A stretch of 64,000 bases of DNA from Siphonodentalium dalli (Eukaryota; Mollusca; Scaphopoda; Gadilida; Siphonodentaliidae), in contig CP136062.1 in NCBI GenBank assembly GCA_032622095.1, positions 136,624,960-136,688,959 of the forward strand. The letters run 5' to 3'. The translations under genes were made by a program, and so were the position numbers. Each line of letters starts with the position of its first letter. Position 1 is the stretch's first letter. This document shows positions 1-13,200 of this stretch, piece after piece. The notes beneath the pieces were generated by a model. That model had not been told where the DNA came from. It made no database searches and saw only the letters and a program-made list of their open reading frames with translations.

Positions 1-748
1 TTAGTTGTGTACCACTACTAGTAGTACTAGTAGTACCGTACTAGTAGTATCACGTTTACAAATAAGCAAAAAACTCAACGACTCACCTCGGCTTTAATAC
101 CTTTTGAGCGAATCAAAATCAATTTGTTTTGGTCAATTTACCATGAAAAACGGAAAGAAATTATCATCAAAATCTCTTGATCGAAATGTAAATCTTTATC
201 AAATCTGAGGTACCGGTACCTAGTTCCGGTCGCAATTGTGTTCGCAAACATCCGTGTGCAGGCGATAATCTGATTGGTTGCATTTAGCCGGGGATTAATG
301 GTACCGGTACGTTCTTAATGGTATTTCAGTGTAACATCTATCTGTTCGAATGTACGGAACGACAAATGGACAACCATATTTGTATAACTGTAATGTTACG
401 CGAGATGCTTCCAAATTTCAAAGTAGAGTTGTGAATTGTGTTTCCATAGTTGTCTTCTCTGAATGACGTTCGCCAAACATTTAACAAATAGTCGTCTCCG
501 AGTGAAGCTGTTCGCTTTATCCAATCAGGTAAGCCACATAAACTGGACGTTCTTGACCTTCAAAAATATATTTCCTGCAAAAACAAATGGATCTTTGCCT
601 ACTTTTTATGACAAAATCAACATATTTACGGGAAAGTCACTACCAAACGCTAACAGGTCTTAATTAAAACATCGTTAATTGCGCCTAAGCCGTGGTGAGT
701 CGTTGAGTTTTTTGCTTCTTTGTAGACGTGATAGTGGTTCACAACTAA
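1..748. mobile_element. TIR element, ends TTAGTTGTG / CACAACTAA
   Basis: Bases 1-95 and about 690-748 are inverted copies: both carry GTGAGTCGTTGAGTTTTTTGC in inverse orientation and end TTAGTTGTG / CACAACTAA. The left flank is outside the window, so the target duplication cannot be checked. No transposase frame inside, so a non-autonomous DNA transposon. Confidence 0.75.
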
Positions 749-894
749 TGAACGAAAATTTGATATGCGCTTTTTTCGTGGTATGGCGATAATCGCAGGA
801 GGCATGTAAATCACATTAAAAACGTAGCTCTATCAGGCTACAGTAGACAAAACGAGCTACGTAGACCGTTTTTGATGTGTGCCCGACCTGATTG

Positions 895-1092
895 ATCGCA
901 AAGTAACTTCACGATAAATTACAAACCTTTTGCTTTGCGATATATCGCAAACATAATATATACTTAGTTTGCGATTTATTGCAAAGATGTTTGTAATTTA
1001 TCGTAAAGTATTTTGCGATTTATCGCAAAGATGAAGTTATTTATTGCAAAGTTGTTTTGAGATTTACGTAAAGGATTGTGATTTATCGCATT
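895..1092. repeat. Degenerate tandem repeat, GCGATTTATCGCAAAG type
   Basis: Repeated phrases such as gcgatttatcgcaaag, gtaatttatcgtaaag and gatttattgcaaag occur every 20-35 bases. Each phrase is itself partly palindromic (TTTGCGA...TCGCAAA). Confidence 0.7.
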
Positions 1093-1109
1093 TGAAGTAG
1101 TTTGCCACT

Positions 1110-2486
1110 GGGTGACTTCACGGGAAGTGTAGCACGAAAAGTGCCAAATGCATCAAAAATGAAGTTTCTTCAATCACTTTCGTTTTGTTTTTATTTTGTA
1201 GCTGGAATACAGGGAACACATCTCCACAAAATTTATAGCATGGGAACCATTGTTTAAAAAGTTACATCATACAATAGATATGGCATCACTATAATATCTT
1301 TAAATTAAAGATGAAAAATCAGCAGCAGTAAACAGGGAATTCAACTGAAAATTTCAGATGAGATCTCATTTACCACAATAAATCTCAAGCTGCAGAGGAG
1401 AGCTTCTAAAATATAACAGTTTTCACAGAATTGAAAATTTTTATTCGGTTCCAAAGTTATTCCACTTTCAGTGTTTGGAAGTGATCATATTTTGTCAAAA
1501 GCCTTGATGTTACTTGTGACAAATTTGAATAAAGTGTTAAAAACAACCCAAAAACACTACTTTTGTGTGCCTTCTACAAATTAAAAATCCACAGAATTAT
1601 AAAAAATACTTGAAAGGTTTTTGAGAAATTTGATATGTGTTCCCAAGTGATATATATTGCACTGGTGATTACAGGTGTTTTTCCTCCCATATATGACCTC
1701 AATGCATATTGTCAAAAATCGTTCAGGAAAGGACATTTTTTTAAACAATGATAAATCAACTTTTTGACATTACTAGTGTGTTACATACTAAACTTTCTGA
1801 CAGTTATGTCTGTCATGCCATCTAATGCCATTATTAAAATTTACTTTCCTTGTTAAGGTGGCTGGTAATGAGAAAATTTCAGAAAAAGCCATGTTCAGGA
1901 AAGGACATTTTTTAACGGAATTTTCGTCATCACTAATCAAAGAACTAAAAAAATCACTAATTTTTAATCACAGAAATAATAGCACATCTATATTAGATAT
2001 CATATCCTTATTGTTGAAAATACACCATATGTGACATATTTAATGGTGTTTTCTTCAATACTGGCTGTAGTTGATTTGATTTTGGTGTTTTTTAATTTTT
2101 TTAACGGAATGTCTCCAAAATAACAAAAATTGACATAAAATTACATATTTTTGACATTTTTACATGAAATTTTCACTAATAAGAACAGAATGTCTTAGAT
2201 TATAATTACTGTATGAAACGTGTTTCCTTTGTACTATATATTTCTTATAATCACCTTATTATTGAGACCATTTCCTGTTTGGCACAGAGAAAATGGCAAA
2301 AAATGCACATTTCTGGTCATAAAATTGCAAAAAATAGTCATATTCAGCTGAAAATTTGCTGCGCCGTTCACATAAATCTACCTGTATATGATAAAAAATG
2401 AATGGTAGGTTGGTCATACACTGAACATGAATTTAAGGGAGATATGTGTCCAATTCCTTCATGCTACACTTCCCGTGAAATCACCC
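1110..2486. mobile_element. TIR element, GGGTGA...TTCACGGGAAGTGTAGCA
   Basis: The left end GGGTGACTTCACGGGAAGTG and the right end, read inverted, agree for about 25 bases with one difference. Both sides are flanked by CACT (1106-1109 and 2487-2490), a candidate target duplication. The interior is AT-rich, with a repeated TTCAGGAAAGGACATTTTTT at about 1722 and 1894. No transposase seen. Confidence 0.75.
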
Positions 2487-2649
2487 CACTACGTTAATTA
2501 CCTGCACACATGCTCACCTACCACACAGGCTAGACACCAATACGAATCCCTTACACACTTCTGTTACCCGCACTCCCAACTTTTGCACTAAGTCAAAGGT
2601 ACAGGTCTTTAAAAAAATAGAATTACCCACATCAATTACCTGCACCCAC

Positions 2650-2747
2650 ATTCTCTTACTCTTATATATGTGAGGCTATCTATATAAGAGAAAGCACTGG
2701 CTCAGGATCTTTGATGCTGCACCAGTGCAGCTCCCATCATAAAATGG
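2650..2747. mobile_element. Partial TTAA-type MITE (family B)
   Basis: Contains the family hairpin (CTTATATATGTGAGGC, TATATAAGAGAAAGCACTGG) and the right-hand block GCTGCACCAGTGCAGCTCCC before a TTAA. The left half is unrecognisable. Confidence 0.65.
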
Positions 2748-2751
2748 TTAA

Positions 2752-4063
2752 TACCCGCATTTATTACCAGCACGTCCGAGCCCTCATATCACAACCCCTT
2801 AACCCTTCGACACTGACCAATCAATTGGAGACCCACAACAAACAGTATAAAAGTTGAGCAAAATCCTTATCAATCCATATACGGTACCAAACTTGGTCCT
2901 GAGGCTGAAGAACTTGGAAGTTAAACCATAATCATGCATAATGCAAGCGCTAGACCATTATAGTACGTTATTTTATTTAAACACTGGAAAAAGCATCCTT
3001 ATTTTCTGTTATCAGTGTCACCGCAAGGGTTTTTGCTTTTACCCTACTTGCCGACACTATTCAATATCCAACATACAGTGTATACAATTGGCATTTGAAG
3101 TATTGCACATGAACATTTATTTCAGTCAAAAAATTATAATTCTGGGTATGGAATGTTCACAATGGTAGTGATCTTGTTTCACAAATTGATCCACATTTTT
3201 TCGCATGCCGACGACCCATCATCAATTCGTCATTTGCCGTGATGCATCTTGAAATTATTTTTCCAAAATGAATAATTCTAGTTGCGCGTTATATTTTGCG
3301 ATGTGGTAACATGCCACAAATATTATTGGGTTGTTTAAGAATAAAATTATTTTTGAAGATTTCTATTCTACGTTGTGCTAAATGTAGCGAGAGGATGGAA
3401 ATAACTTTGCTTAAAGACTGGTTCCTATGCATCATGGGAAACATTGGCGATTATTATTCGTCAATCAGGGAATTCCCAAACTGTTTCAGCACTACTTTCA
3501 CGTAATAACATATTTAGTAGTCAGCTATCACACCAGTAGGGCCTGGTGGTGGATTGGTTATTATCACGGTAGGGAGATGTGTTTCTGGGTGAACAAGCGT
3601 TAGATTGGCTCTCGTCACCCTTTACTTCAATCCTATTTCACCATACTAGTACAAGCCGACTATGTCAAAAATAAGCTAGAATTGCTCTTTCGCGTAGGCT
3701 TGCCCCAGGCTCCATTCTACCCACAATTAAATAGTCAGTTAGGACTAATTTGCATAATAAGTCAATTCTAGGTGGTACTGCCCCCAGAAATTGACATATA
3801 GGGCCAAAATTCGCGACTTTAAGATTATTTTCTTGACAGGCTTTTACCTGTGAAATTTCACTCAGAAAGATGTCTCTCCCCTCATGGTACTACTGCTAGG
3901 GTACCCATGTTAAAAATAGACACTAGAATAGTAGAATACCCAGATAGAAGAATGCTCTGGACTCTCAAATCTCACAAACTGTCTTTAGGAATACAATCCA
4001 TGGATACAATTTTAGGAATCTCCAATAAAGAAAGTGTTAATATATTTAATACACTTTTTCCAG
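2752..4063. other. Upstream of first visible NELFA exon, no gene seen
   Basis: Searched for the missing NELF-A N-terminus (WLHNKLG, KLKLLL, LPRR blocks); nothing convincing was found. No clear repeats apart from simple AT-rich sequence. Confidence 0.5.
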
Positions 4064-4235
4064 TGGCAGAATGCGCTAGAGAATATTCTCATGGTTGCTA
4101 TGGCTGACGGTGACCAGTGGGTGGCGATGATTGGCGAGCTGCTGAAGACCTACCCTTCGAATGGCTCTCTAAACATAGAAGTAGAAGAAACAAATTCAAC
4201 TTTCTCTGATATGTTGACTGACCTTCGGAAGATAG
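4064..4235 (+). CDS. NELFA: NELFA exon a (first exon visible)
   Basis: A pyrimidine tract and CAG precede 4064. The exon opens in phase 0 with WQNALENIL and continues through DGDQWVAMIGELLKTYPSNG and LNIEVEE, paralleling the human segment around EIIQLASLDSDPW and LNLELEE. It ends ATAG|gttagt with one extra base (phase 1). The open frame upstream of the acceptor is intron. The preceding exon must end in phase 0. Confidence 0.88.
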
Positions 4236-7200
4236 GTTAGTCAAAATTATTCCACCTTATTCCTTATTCATTGTGTGAATGGATTTAGGACTGCCATCTA
4301 TGTACATGTATTTAGGCGATGCCATGTATACACGTGTATTGAGGAGATTCCAGTCACCACCTAATGTATATGCAATTACAGGATCTCGTCTATGTATTTG
4401 TCAATGGGAACCTGTGCACCTACGATTATTAGGTCGATCCAACTTCTTTATGCTCCTTTTTTAGATTTAGAACATTTTCGTAACATGCATAATTTGGTCC
4501 GAGCATGTATTCCTATTTTCTGGTCAATGTTTTTAAAACTTGGTACATATATTAACCACTATACAAACCTGTGCACCTGCCATTATGAGCTCGATCTGAC
4601 TTTTTTTAGTGGAGTTATCCCTCTTTTTTTACCAATATTTTTCGCAACATGCATAATAATGTCTGAGCTTGTATTCCTTGTGTTTGTTTTTTAAAACAAA
4701 TATGTTATTATGGCTGTCCTTAATGTAGCCCAATCGTACTGTGGGTGTGACCTTAATCAGTCTCACCTCAGCGACCAGTCTAGAGGGTGACTTGGGAGAC
4801 ATCTTCTCCCTAAAAATGTGCCACTTCTCCCTGTTTTTGTCCCAGGGAGAAGTGACCTCTCTCATACACCAGTATGCATATGTCCCAACAACATATTTAA
4901 AGTATATTTAATGATTATTATGGTGTTCTTACTCAATACAATGGTTTTATAAATGCGCTCTTGCATTACATCATACTTAATGGATCATAGATGTGTGATG
5001 TTGGAGTGTAAATTGAATTCATCCATAGTTACACTGTAACTCTTCCTGAAACAGTCCACCAAACAAGCCTTGAAATAGTGTGCCCGTCGTTTGCAGAATG
5101 AGGTCCCCAGAGGGTGAATTTAGTGATGCTATACCGCATAGTGGGCTAGCATCACCAAATTCACTCTCTGGGAACCTCATTCTGCTGAGGTGTAAGCAGA
5201 ATGAGGTCCCCAGAGGGTGAATTTGGTGATGCTAGCCCACTATGCGGGATAGCATCACTAAATTCACCCTCTGGGGACCTCATTCTGCAAATGACAGGCA
5301 CACTATTTCAAGGATTGCCACCAAATAGGGAGAACTCACTTCTCACAATTTTAAATTTCCAGGCTGTTCCCTGTCTCAAAATTTCAACACTCAAATCAGT
5401 ATGTCGCAGGGAAATTTCCAGTGCTGTTTTGATACCTGTTACAGGTATGGGCACCCAAACTTGAGAAGCCCAAATGAACCCAAATTCCTAGTGGACAGTA
5501 TTGAGTCAACCTGAATTTTCAAGGCAATTCAACAATATGCGCTGTAAATAAAAAATCTGCAGTTGCAATACAGCCTTCATTTGCATGTTGAATTTTTAAA
5601 TCAGAAATATTATGTCATATTTATAATATATGCTTCTGTATCTGTGTTGGTTCGGTGTAGAAGCCGTATTTTAAAGTTATATTGGGATATCGGTACATAT
5701 CCTCTGCTGGAAACAGGTGTCCCCAAATTATCTCTGGATTCTTCCCTGGTATGTCGGTCTGTCCATCTATGTATATGTCTGACTTATCTTTCCAGAGCAT
5801 AACTTGAGTGCGTAACACATTTCCATCACTGGCTGCCATCGGGGGTGTCCTTAGTCCCATTGGGACAGCTCACCTCAACTTGTACTGAGTTCTTATTTTC
5901 CTTTGCAGTTAAGAAGATTACGGAGGTTCGAACTTTGCCACTGGAATGCCAGTTCCTCAATAAGACAGCTCTAATGGCTGCCATAGGACATTTACCACAA
6001 CCAATCAAGCATTTTGCTCTGAAGAGGAAGCCAAAATCTGCCACACTGAGGGCTGATCTTCTTTTAAAATGTGAGACCATTATTACATAGTTAACCCTTG
6101 GCTAGCCATGCATGCAGTATTAAGCTTTCAATTATATAGCCACAATAAATAACCTTTGATTCATGTACAGTCCCATTTTTACAAAAACTGGACCTCTAAT
6201 TTAGTTTTAGCTCTTTTTCATAAAATAATTTGTGGTACTCTATTTGTATACATCTTGAAAATATACATGGTGACTAGTCACCAAATAAAACATGTAAGTA
6301 TACTGCAGTTATAAATACTTCCAGCATCTCTCTGTGAATATTTCATCATTAAGATTCTACTTGGTTGACAGTTTTCAATTGATTTATTGACCATTGACTG
6401 AAATTACTCTCAACTGTGAAGTAATTCTTGAGAACTTTTTAGTATTTTCAACTAAATAAAAGTTTACTGGTCGGAGAGGATAAGATTATAAGAGATTCAC
6501 ATAACATATGATGGAAGCAGCCACAGCAGTAACTTTACTAACGTAAATTCTTTCAAAGTACATGTACCAGTGTACGAGATCTGCCATTGTTTACTTTAGC
6601 CTCAGAAGTTGAAAAGAACAAGAAAAACCACATATCACATAGTGTTCCATTAAAGATGAGGAGTTTTGCCAAGAATATGAATGACACAAGTAAGTGCAGG
6701 TGTACTAACATGATTGAAGCTAGAATGATATTTAATCCATTTTGTAATTTTTGCAAATTAGAATGAATATCCAGTGTAGTAATCTACCCTAAGATTGGAA
6801 AGTTTTTGATGGATAACTGAATTTACCATAAATTGATATACATTACATGGGTTCTATTAATGGGATTTAGTTAAACGTGTGTTTTGTTACTCATATATTT
6901 TGATAAATTTGAGATGTTTTTGTTTGTGCCGGTTAAATTTTTTGTCCCCCGAATTTTTTTTTTGGGCTCTATATAAATCAGTGGTGACACATCCATCCAT
7001 CCATCCAAGATGGATTCCAGATGATAACTTTAGTCTTAGTTTTCTGATTGTTTTCATATTTGTTATATGGATTAGGCACATGAAAATACAGGTCAAGTTC
7101 TAATTTGGGTTCGGTCTACCCATTTTCGCCAGAGTTATGGTCCTTGTTTCATACTGTAAGTTGACAGCGACCTCTATCATTGATCTCATACTGTTTGTTG

Positions 7201-10200
7201 ACTTACAAAATGTAGAATTTGCCAATTATTTTGGTTTCCGAGTAATAACTTTAGTTTTAGTCATGTGATTGTTTTCAATGTGGATTATGGTTCACTCATA
7301 TGAAAATACAGGTCAGTTTCAAATTTGGGTTCCATCCGCCTATGATTACTGGAGTTATGGTCCTTGTTGACTTATAATTTGACGATTATTTTCATTTCTG
7401 TGTGATAGCTTTAGCGATCATTATCTGTTTGTTTTCAAATCTGGTATATGGAAAATAGAGATTAAGTTCAAATTTAAGTTCGGTCTGCCCATTTTTACCA
7501 CAGTTATGGTTTACTTATAATTTCAGTACCGGTATCTGGGCTCACTTCGAATCTGGGCTACGTCTCGTGAATTTGCATGACGACTTATTATTTGAGAATA
7601 CATCTGATGAATTTTGTATCCGTTATTGCTTGATTCAGAAATAGTTAACAAAGTTAGTTGGAAGCCAAGTTTGATTCAATGTTGTTCCCAGAATAAAAAA
7701 TTTCATTTCTAATTAAGCAACCAGTCAAATAAAGGCACCTCATTCGGGCAACATGTGGCCTAACAGCTTTTCATTTAATCAGTGGTAACTTAAAAATTGC
7801 AACTGTAGACCATGGGAAGAAAATCTAGAGATTTTGTCGCTAAATAAATTGGATGATTAAAATGAAGAGAACGCTGCATGTGAAGTTTTTAAATAGTATC
7901 ATGTTAAGGTAATGAATAATGCAATATACCTTACCAGACAGTCAGGCGTTATTCCATTTCCGATTCCAGAATTCCAATGAATACAAATGTCACAATTTTT
8001 GCTTGGAAACCAATTTTTGTGTTCAAAGTTCCATTTTTGTTATTGACTTCAATACCTGTTTCTGGGACATAGAAATCTCATTGAAAGGTACCTGTAGATC
8101 AGGTATTTTATCAATCTATTTCTATACCGGGAAAAATTCAAAAGCGAATATTATTAGGTGTATTTTGGAGTGCTAATTGCAATGTGGGTTTAACAAAATT
8201 AGGCGAGATGTGTGCTTTTCTTTAATCGCTTCTTCAGGTTTATTGCTTCATCTTTTTTCTCTTGAATTTCCTAGCTGGAAACAATCATTTTAGCAGCTTT
8301 GAAATTAGGTTTGAAATAACACATAATTTTGTGACAACAGATTCTTTGGTTTTCATTTATTGTAGTGATAACCTTTATACGCCCGTTATAAAAAAATGAG
8401 ACATATTATGTTAGTGATCTGTCCGTTCGTTTCTGGATGATCACTTTAGATAGTCTCAACTAAATGGAATGAAATGAAATTTGTTATGTGTGTTTACTAG
8501 CACAAAATAAGGTCAAGTTCAAATTAGGGTTCCCGCACCAATTTTCACCAGAGTTATCGCCCTTTTTGTGGAATTTATATTAAAGTTTTGTTTCCGGATA
8601 ATAACTTTAGTAAGTGTCTGAACCTATATTGAATGAATTTTGGTATGTGAGTTCACTTGCCCAAAATACAGGTCAAGTTCAAATTTGGGTTCCGCCCGTC
8701 AATTTTCACCTTAGTTCTTTATCACGGGTGTATTTTGCCATGCCCTAGCGATGCTCTTGTTCAATTTTGTCTTGGTTCTTCCTTTACCGCAAAATAATGA
8801 TATTGCTATTGCATTAAAAATGCTTGCAATTTGGGACTTAAAATGATTTTATAGGAATAACAAATAAATTGAAATCAACCCCTCAAATTGTCTAAGAAAT
8901 AATTAATTTTGTTTATATGGAATCGTGTATTATAGCAGATTCCTTATTTTTGTGTTTGCAAAATTATTTCAGCTCCTTACAAAGGTTTATCAAGTCGAAA
9001 CACTGGTTTCAAACCATCAGCATCAGAGAAATTCAACTCAGCAGCTAGTCCAATGCATGGTCGGCCAGGTTTTGGGAGAAAAGAAGGCGGAGTTAAGGTA
9101 TATATTATTTGCTTAGTTAATATCAACATGTTTTAATTATGTGAATTCTGACTATGTGGACTTACACACCTTCTCAAAATAAGTGGCCTTTTTAACGCGG
9201 TCCTCAACGTGGTCATAACGCGGTCGTAACGCGGTTTTTGCGTTGATAACGCGTTGGTGATACGTTACGACCGCGTTGAAAATCAACGGACCGCGTTGAA
9301 GTTTAACGCAGACTGCGTTGAAGTTTAACGCAGACCGCGTTTACGTTAAACACGTTGCGCTAATGATCAACGCACAGTCGCACACACGTTTTCAAATGTA
9401 TATGTTTTGTTTTTAAATATTTGATGAGGACACATAAAGAAACTGAATTTCAGTGATTTAATTCTGGTGAGAAAAACAGAATTTAACTGAATTATTAAAC
9501 TTATATATACTACTAGTACAGTAAAAAGTAAGTTAATATTTACCATACACGTATGCTTGCCAATACAATAGCGGACAATTACTGAAACATGTAACGTCTC
9601 GTCGAAGCAAACGTTGAGTAAGTTTATTTCATCATCGTGAAAGCGACACGGCCTCATTGAGTGATCATTGTGGCACACGATGTCCGCTAGCCAATCAAAA
9701 CAGACAAAGTTATGCTTGCAAGTGTCCAGTCGAGAATTCTGTGTTTGAATCACAGTCAATGAGTACAGAATACAAGCTGGTAGGAGGAGTCATCTTCACA
9801 AAGTTGCTACATGGTATAAAAATATCTTGCAGAAATTCCTTTGATCTAAATTTAATAATAACTTCAAATAACGAGACAATGTCACCATTCAGCAGCGTGC
9901 GTGGTCCAATAGAGGTTCGCGATGGGGGAAGTTATGTTTTCCTTGTATTAAAGGGGCACTGATATCTGGATAATATTTTACGAACTACCGACGAGAGGCT
10001 AATGAAAGTCCGAATAATCAAGTCATGGTATTCTTCGACATAAATCACAAATCGTGTTTATTTTATAATGATTATTGGTTTATTTAATGCTACATGCACG
10101 TGTATAGTGGTAAACATAACGAGCGTCGTGAACATTTCTGGAATTTTTCATGGCGTTTGTTTATGGCGTATATAAACGCGCTTTATTGTTTCATACAGTT

Positions 10201-13200
10201 TCGGCCGACATCGGAACTGACACAATACCCTTGGTCTATACATGAGCGTACAGGTAATCGACATTTAAACGGATATGACGCTTAATATTAAATATTCAAA
10301 TAACACACATACATGTACATAGCGACGTGACATGAATATGTTTTGTTTGTTAGCAGTCTCGATTACGTTTCCATTAATTCGTGCAGCGCGATCAACGTGA
10401 TTTACATTAATTTATTATTTTTTCCCGGAAAAAATCTAAATGTGGGCCAATATGTAAAACATTTTAACACAAATCTATCATGCATTACTCCCATCACGTT
10501 AACAACATTGTATTATTTTGGAAACGTTCCATTTCATTGATGGTTATCTCGACTGCGTTTGTTGCGTGACGGTTTACTCGACCGCTTTGTGATTAACGTG
10601 ATCTACATTTATTTATTAGTTTTTTTCCCGGAAAAATCTAAATGTGGGCCTATATGTAAAACATTTAACACTAATCACTTACTCTCGTCACGCAAACAAC
10701 ATTGTATTATTTTGGAAACATTCCATTTCGTTGACGGTTATCTCGACTGCATTTGTTGCGTTGAGGTTAACTTGACCGCGTTTGTTGCGTTGGCGGTCAT
10801 GCCGATTTTTACGTAATGTATGTACACATATCAATCAATTTTCAAATATGGGTGGAGTTACAGAAAATTATCTGGTGGTGGTGTGTGTGTGTGTGTTTTT
10901 TTTTTAGCGGGACATTAAATTACCGTATATATTTTGTCGGGGCATTGGCGTTTGAAATCAAATGGGTAAGCCATTATGTGTCGACTGTAGACTTGTGATT
11001 TGAATTGTTAATATTTTACGATGTACTTGTCAGTAGAAATGATAACGAATTTCGGAGAATACTGTAAATATATGTGTAAAAGAACTTTTTATTATATGAG
11101 GTTTTGATGACTAGATATCGGCTTTCAAGAGAATACATTTAACTCACTTATTGTCAGTCTTGCAAAAAAATTCAAATTATCGCTTCTAATAAAGAGCGTC
11201 CATGTTTACACCGAAATGTGGTATGTAATAAAGAGCGTTTAAATTCTGATAGTTTGTACTCGTTTTCAATGTAAAACCACAAACGTATGTAGATATAGAT
11301 CGATAATAAAACGGTGGACATTTGTGTGGTTTTTTTGCGATTTCTGTGACATAATAATTGATGGTGACTATATTAAAGTTTTCTTTTATAACCCGGAAAT
11401 CTAGAAGAAAAAAAAATTTGTCTAATTTGGTATCGTCGGACGGCGCATGGATCTTCAAATGTACATTGTACATTGTTTTCAAATATTTGATGAAGACAAA
11501 TAAATAATTGAATTGCAGTGATTTAATTCCGGTGAAAAAAAAAACTGAAGTTAACAATATTATTCAACTTATATATCCTACGGTAAAAATGCTTGCCTAC
11601 ACAATAGCGGATTATACATTGTTGGTCTCTTCGAAGCACCATTGAATACGAATGATGTCGTTATTTCATCATCGATGAATTAAGTAACACCTGAACAAGA
11701 CTTCATCGAGTGCATGGTCACTATAGCCAATCAAAACCGACGAAGTTATGACAGCACGTTTTCAATCGAGAATTCCGTTTGAGTCACATGGTATCACTCT
11801 CCACTTTACCGAAGGATTTGCGTCTATTGACACCGCTGTCAATCATTCGCGGCATGCTTTTGATCCGCGGTCTGTTGGTTAAAGTGACAAATCACTGGTA
11901 ACCAAATCTGAGCGCTGTTTGTTTTACATGTATTTCACAACACATGGATAATTAATATTCTAAATTATTTGCATCACTGTACATGTATATCCATGTGTCA
12001 ATTACGAACGTGCGTGTAAAGTAGATGTGTGTTTTATCGTACCCTCACGAAGATTTCAAATGACATCGGACCCTTGGCGTACAGGTTATTGACCTTTATT
12101 AGGAGGTGACGCTGAATATTAAATATTCAAAGAATACACGTACATGTACATTGCGACGTGAACTCAAAGTTTTTTGTTTGTTAGAAATCTCAATTGCATC
12201 TCTATTAATTCGTGCAGTGCGATCAATGTGATCTGCATTTATTTTTTATTTTTTTCCAGAAAAATTCTAAATGTAAATGTAAAACATCACCAATAAAGCA
12301 TGCATCACCCAAGCCAAACACACGGTCACCGTCTCGATTAATTACAACACTTCGTTCTGTTTCCTATCAGAAAATTGTATGAAACTAAAATTGGTGGCCG
12401 TCGTTCTTTTTCTCTTTTCAATTTAATGTTTTTTTAATAAAATGAGTTCATGTCTCAAAGTTCATGTTTACAATGTTATTCAATAATTATTATTACAGTT
12501 GATAAGCTATTCTCCCGACCTCGTTTGTTGCGTTGACGGTTATCTCGACCGCGTTTGTTGCGTTGGTGGTCATGCCGACCGCGTTATGTTGCGTTGGCAG
12601 TTTCCTCGACTGAGTTTGAGTACCGTTACGACCGCGTTGGAGTAACGTTACGACCGCATTGGATCAACGCGGTCGTAACGTTACTCCAACACGGTCGGGA
12701 GGGCCATTACTTTTGAGAAGGTCTGTACTCGAGAGAATACTCGAGTAAAATAAGAAACTTTTTGACTCCACTTTCTTGCAATTTAAATACATACTTCTTT
12801 AGAGCGGCTTCACTTGATAACTTATTATACCCCCCGCAATGAAGTTAGGGGTGGTATACTGGAGTCAGCTTGTCCGTCGTCCGTCCGTGGACACAAATTT
12901 GTCCGGAGTTTTTCTCAGTCATTTTTTGATCAATTTCCGTGAAACTTGGCACAGACATCAACCACCATGGGAACCTGTGCACCTGTGATTATGACGTCTG
13001 TCGGACTTTTTTTGGTGGAGTTATCCCCCCTTTTTCGACTTAGAAAATTTTCCAACATGTATAATTTTGTCCGAGCTTTTATTCCTACATTTTTCAGTCA
13101 ATTTTTTTAAAACGTGGCACAGATATTTAGTACCATGGGAACTTGTGCAACTGCGATTATGACGTCTGTCCAACATTTTTTGGTGGAGTTATCCCCCTTT

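Noticed and set aside
463-663. 66-codon frame with a possible donor (AATCAG|gtaagc), considered as the missing NELFA N-terminal exon
   Set aside because: Inside the 1-748 TIR element and does not resemble the NELF-A N-terminal blocks.
3296-3505. Frame with RIKLFLKISILRC, considered as the NELFA KLKLLL block
   Set aside because: Similarity is short and low-complexity, with no matching splice sites or following LPRR motif.
9367-9759. 130-codon open frame on the minus strand
   Set aside because: Lies inside the 9165-12725 TIR element. No recognisable domain, and the duplicate block at 11186-11557 does not keep the same protein sequence.
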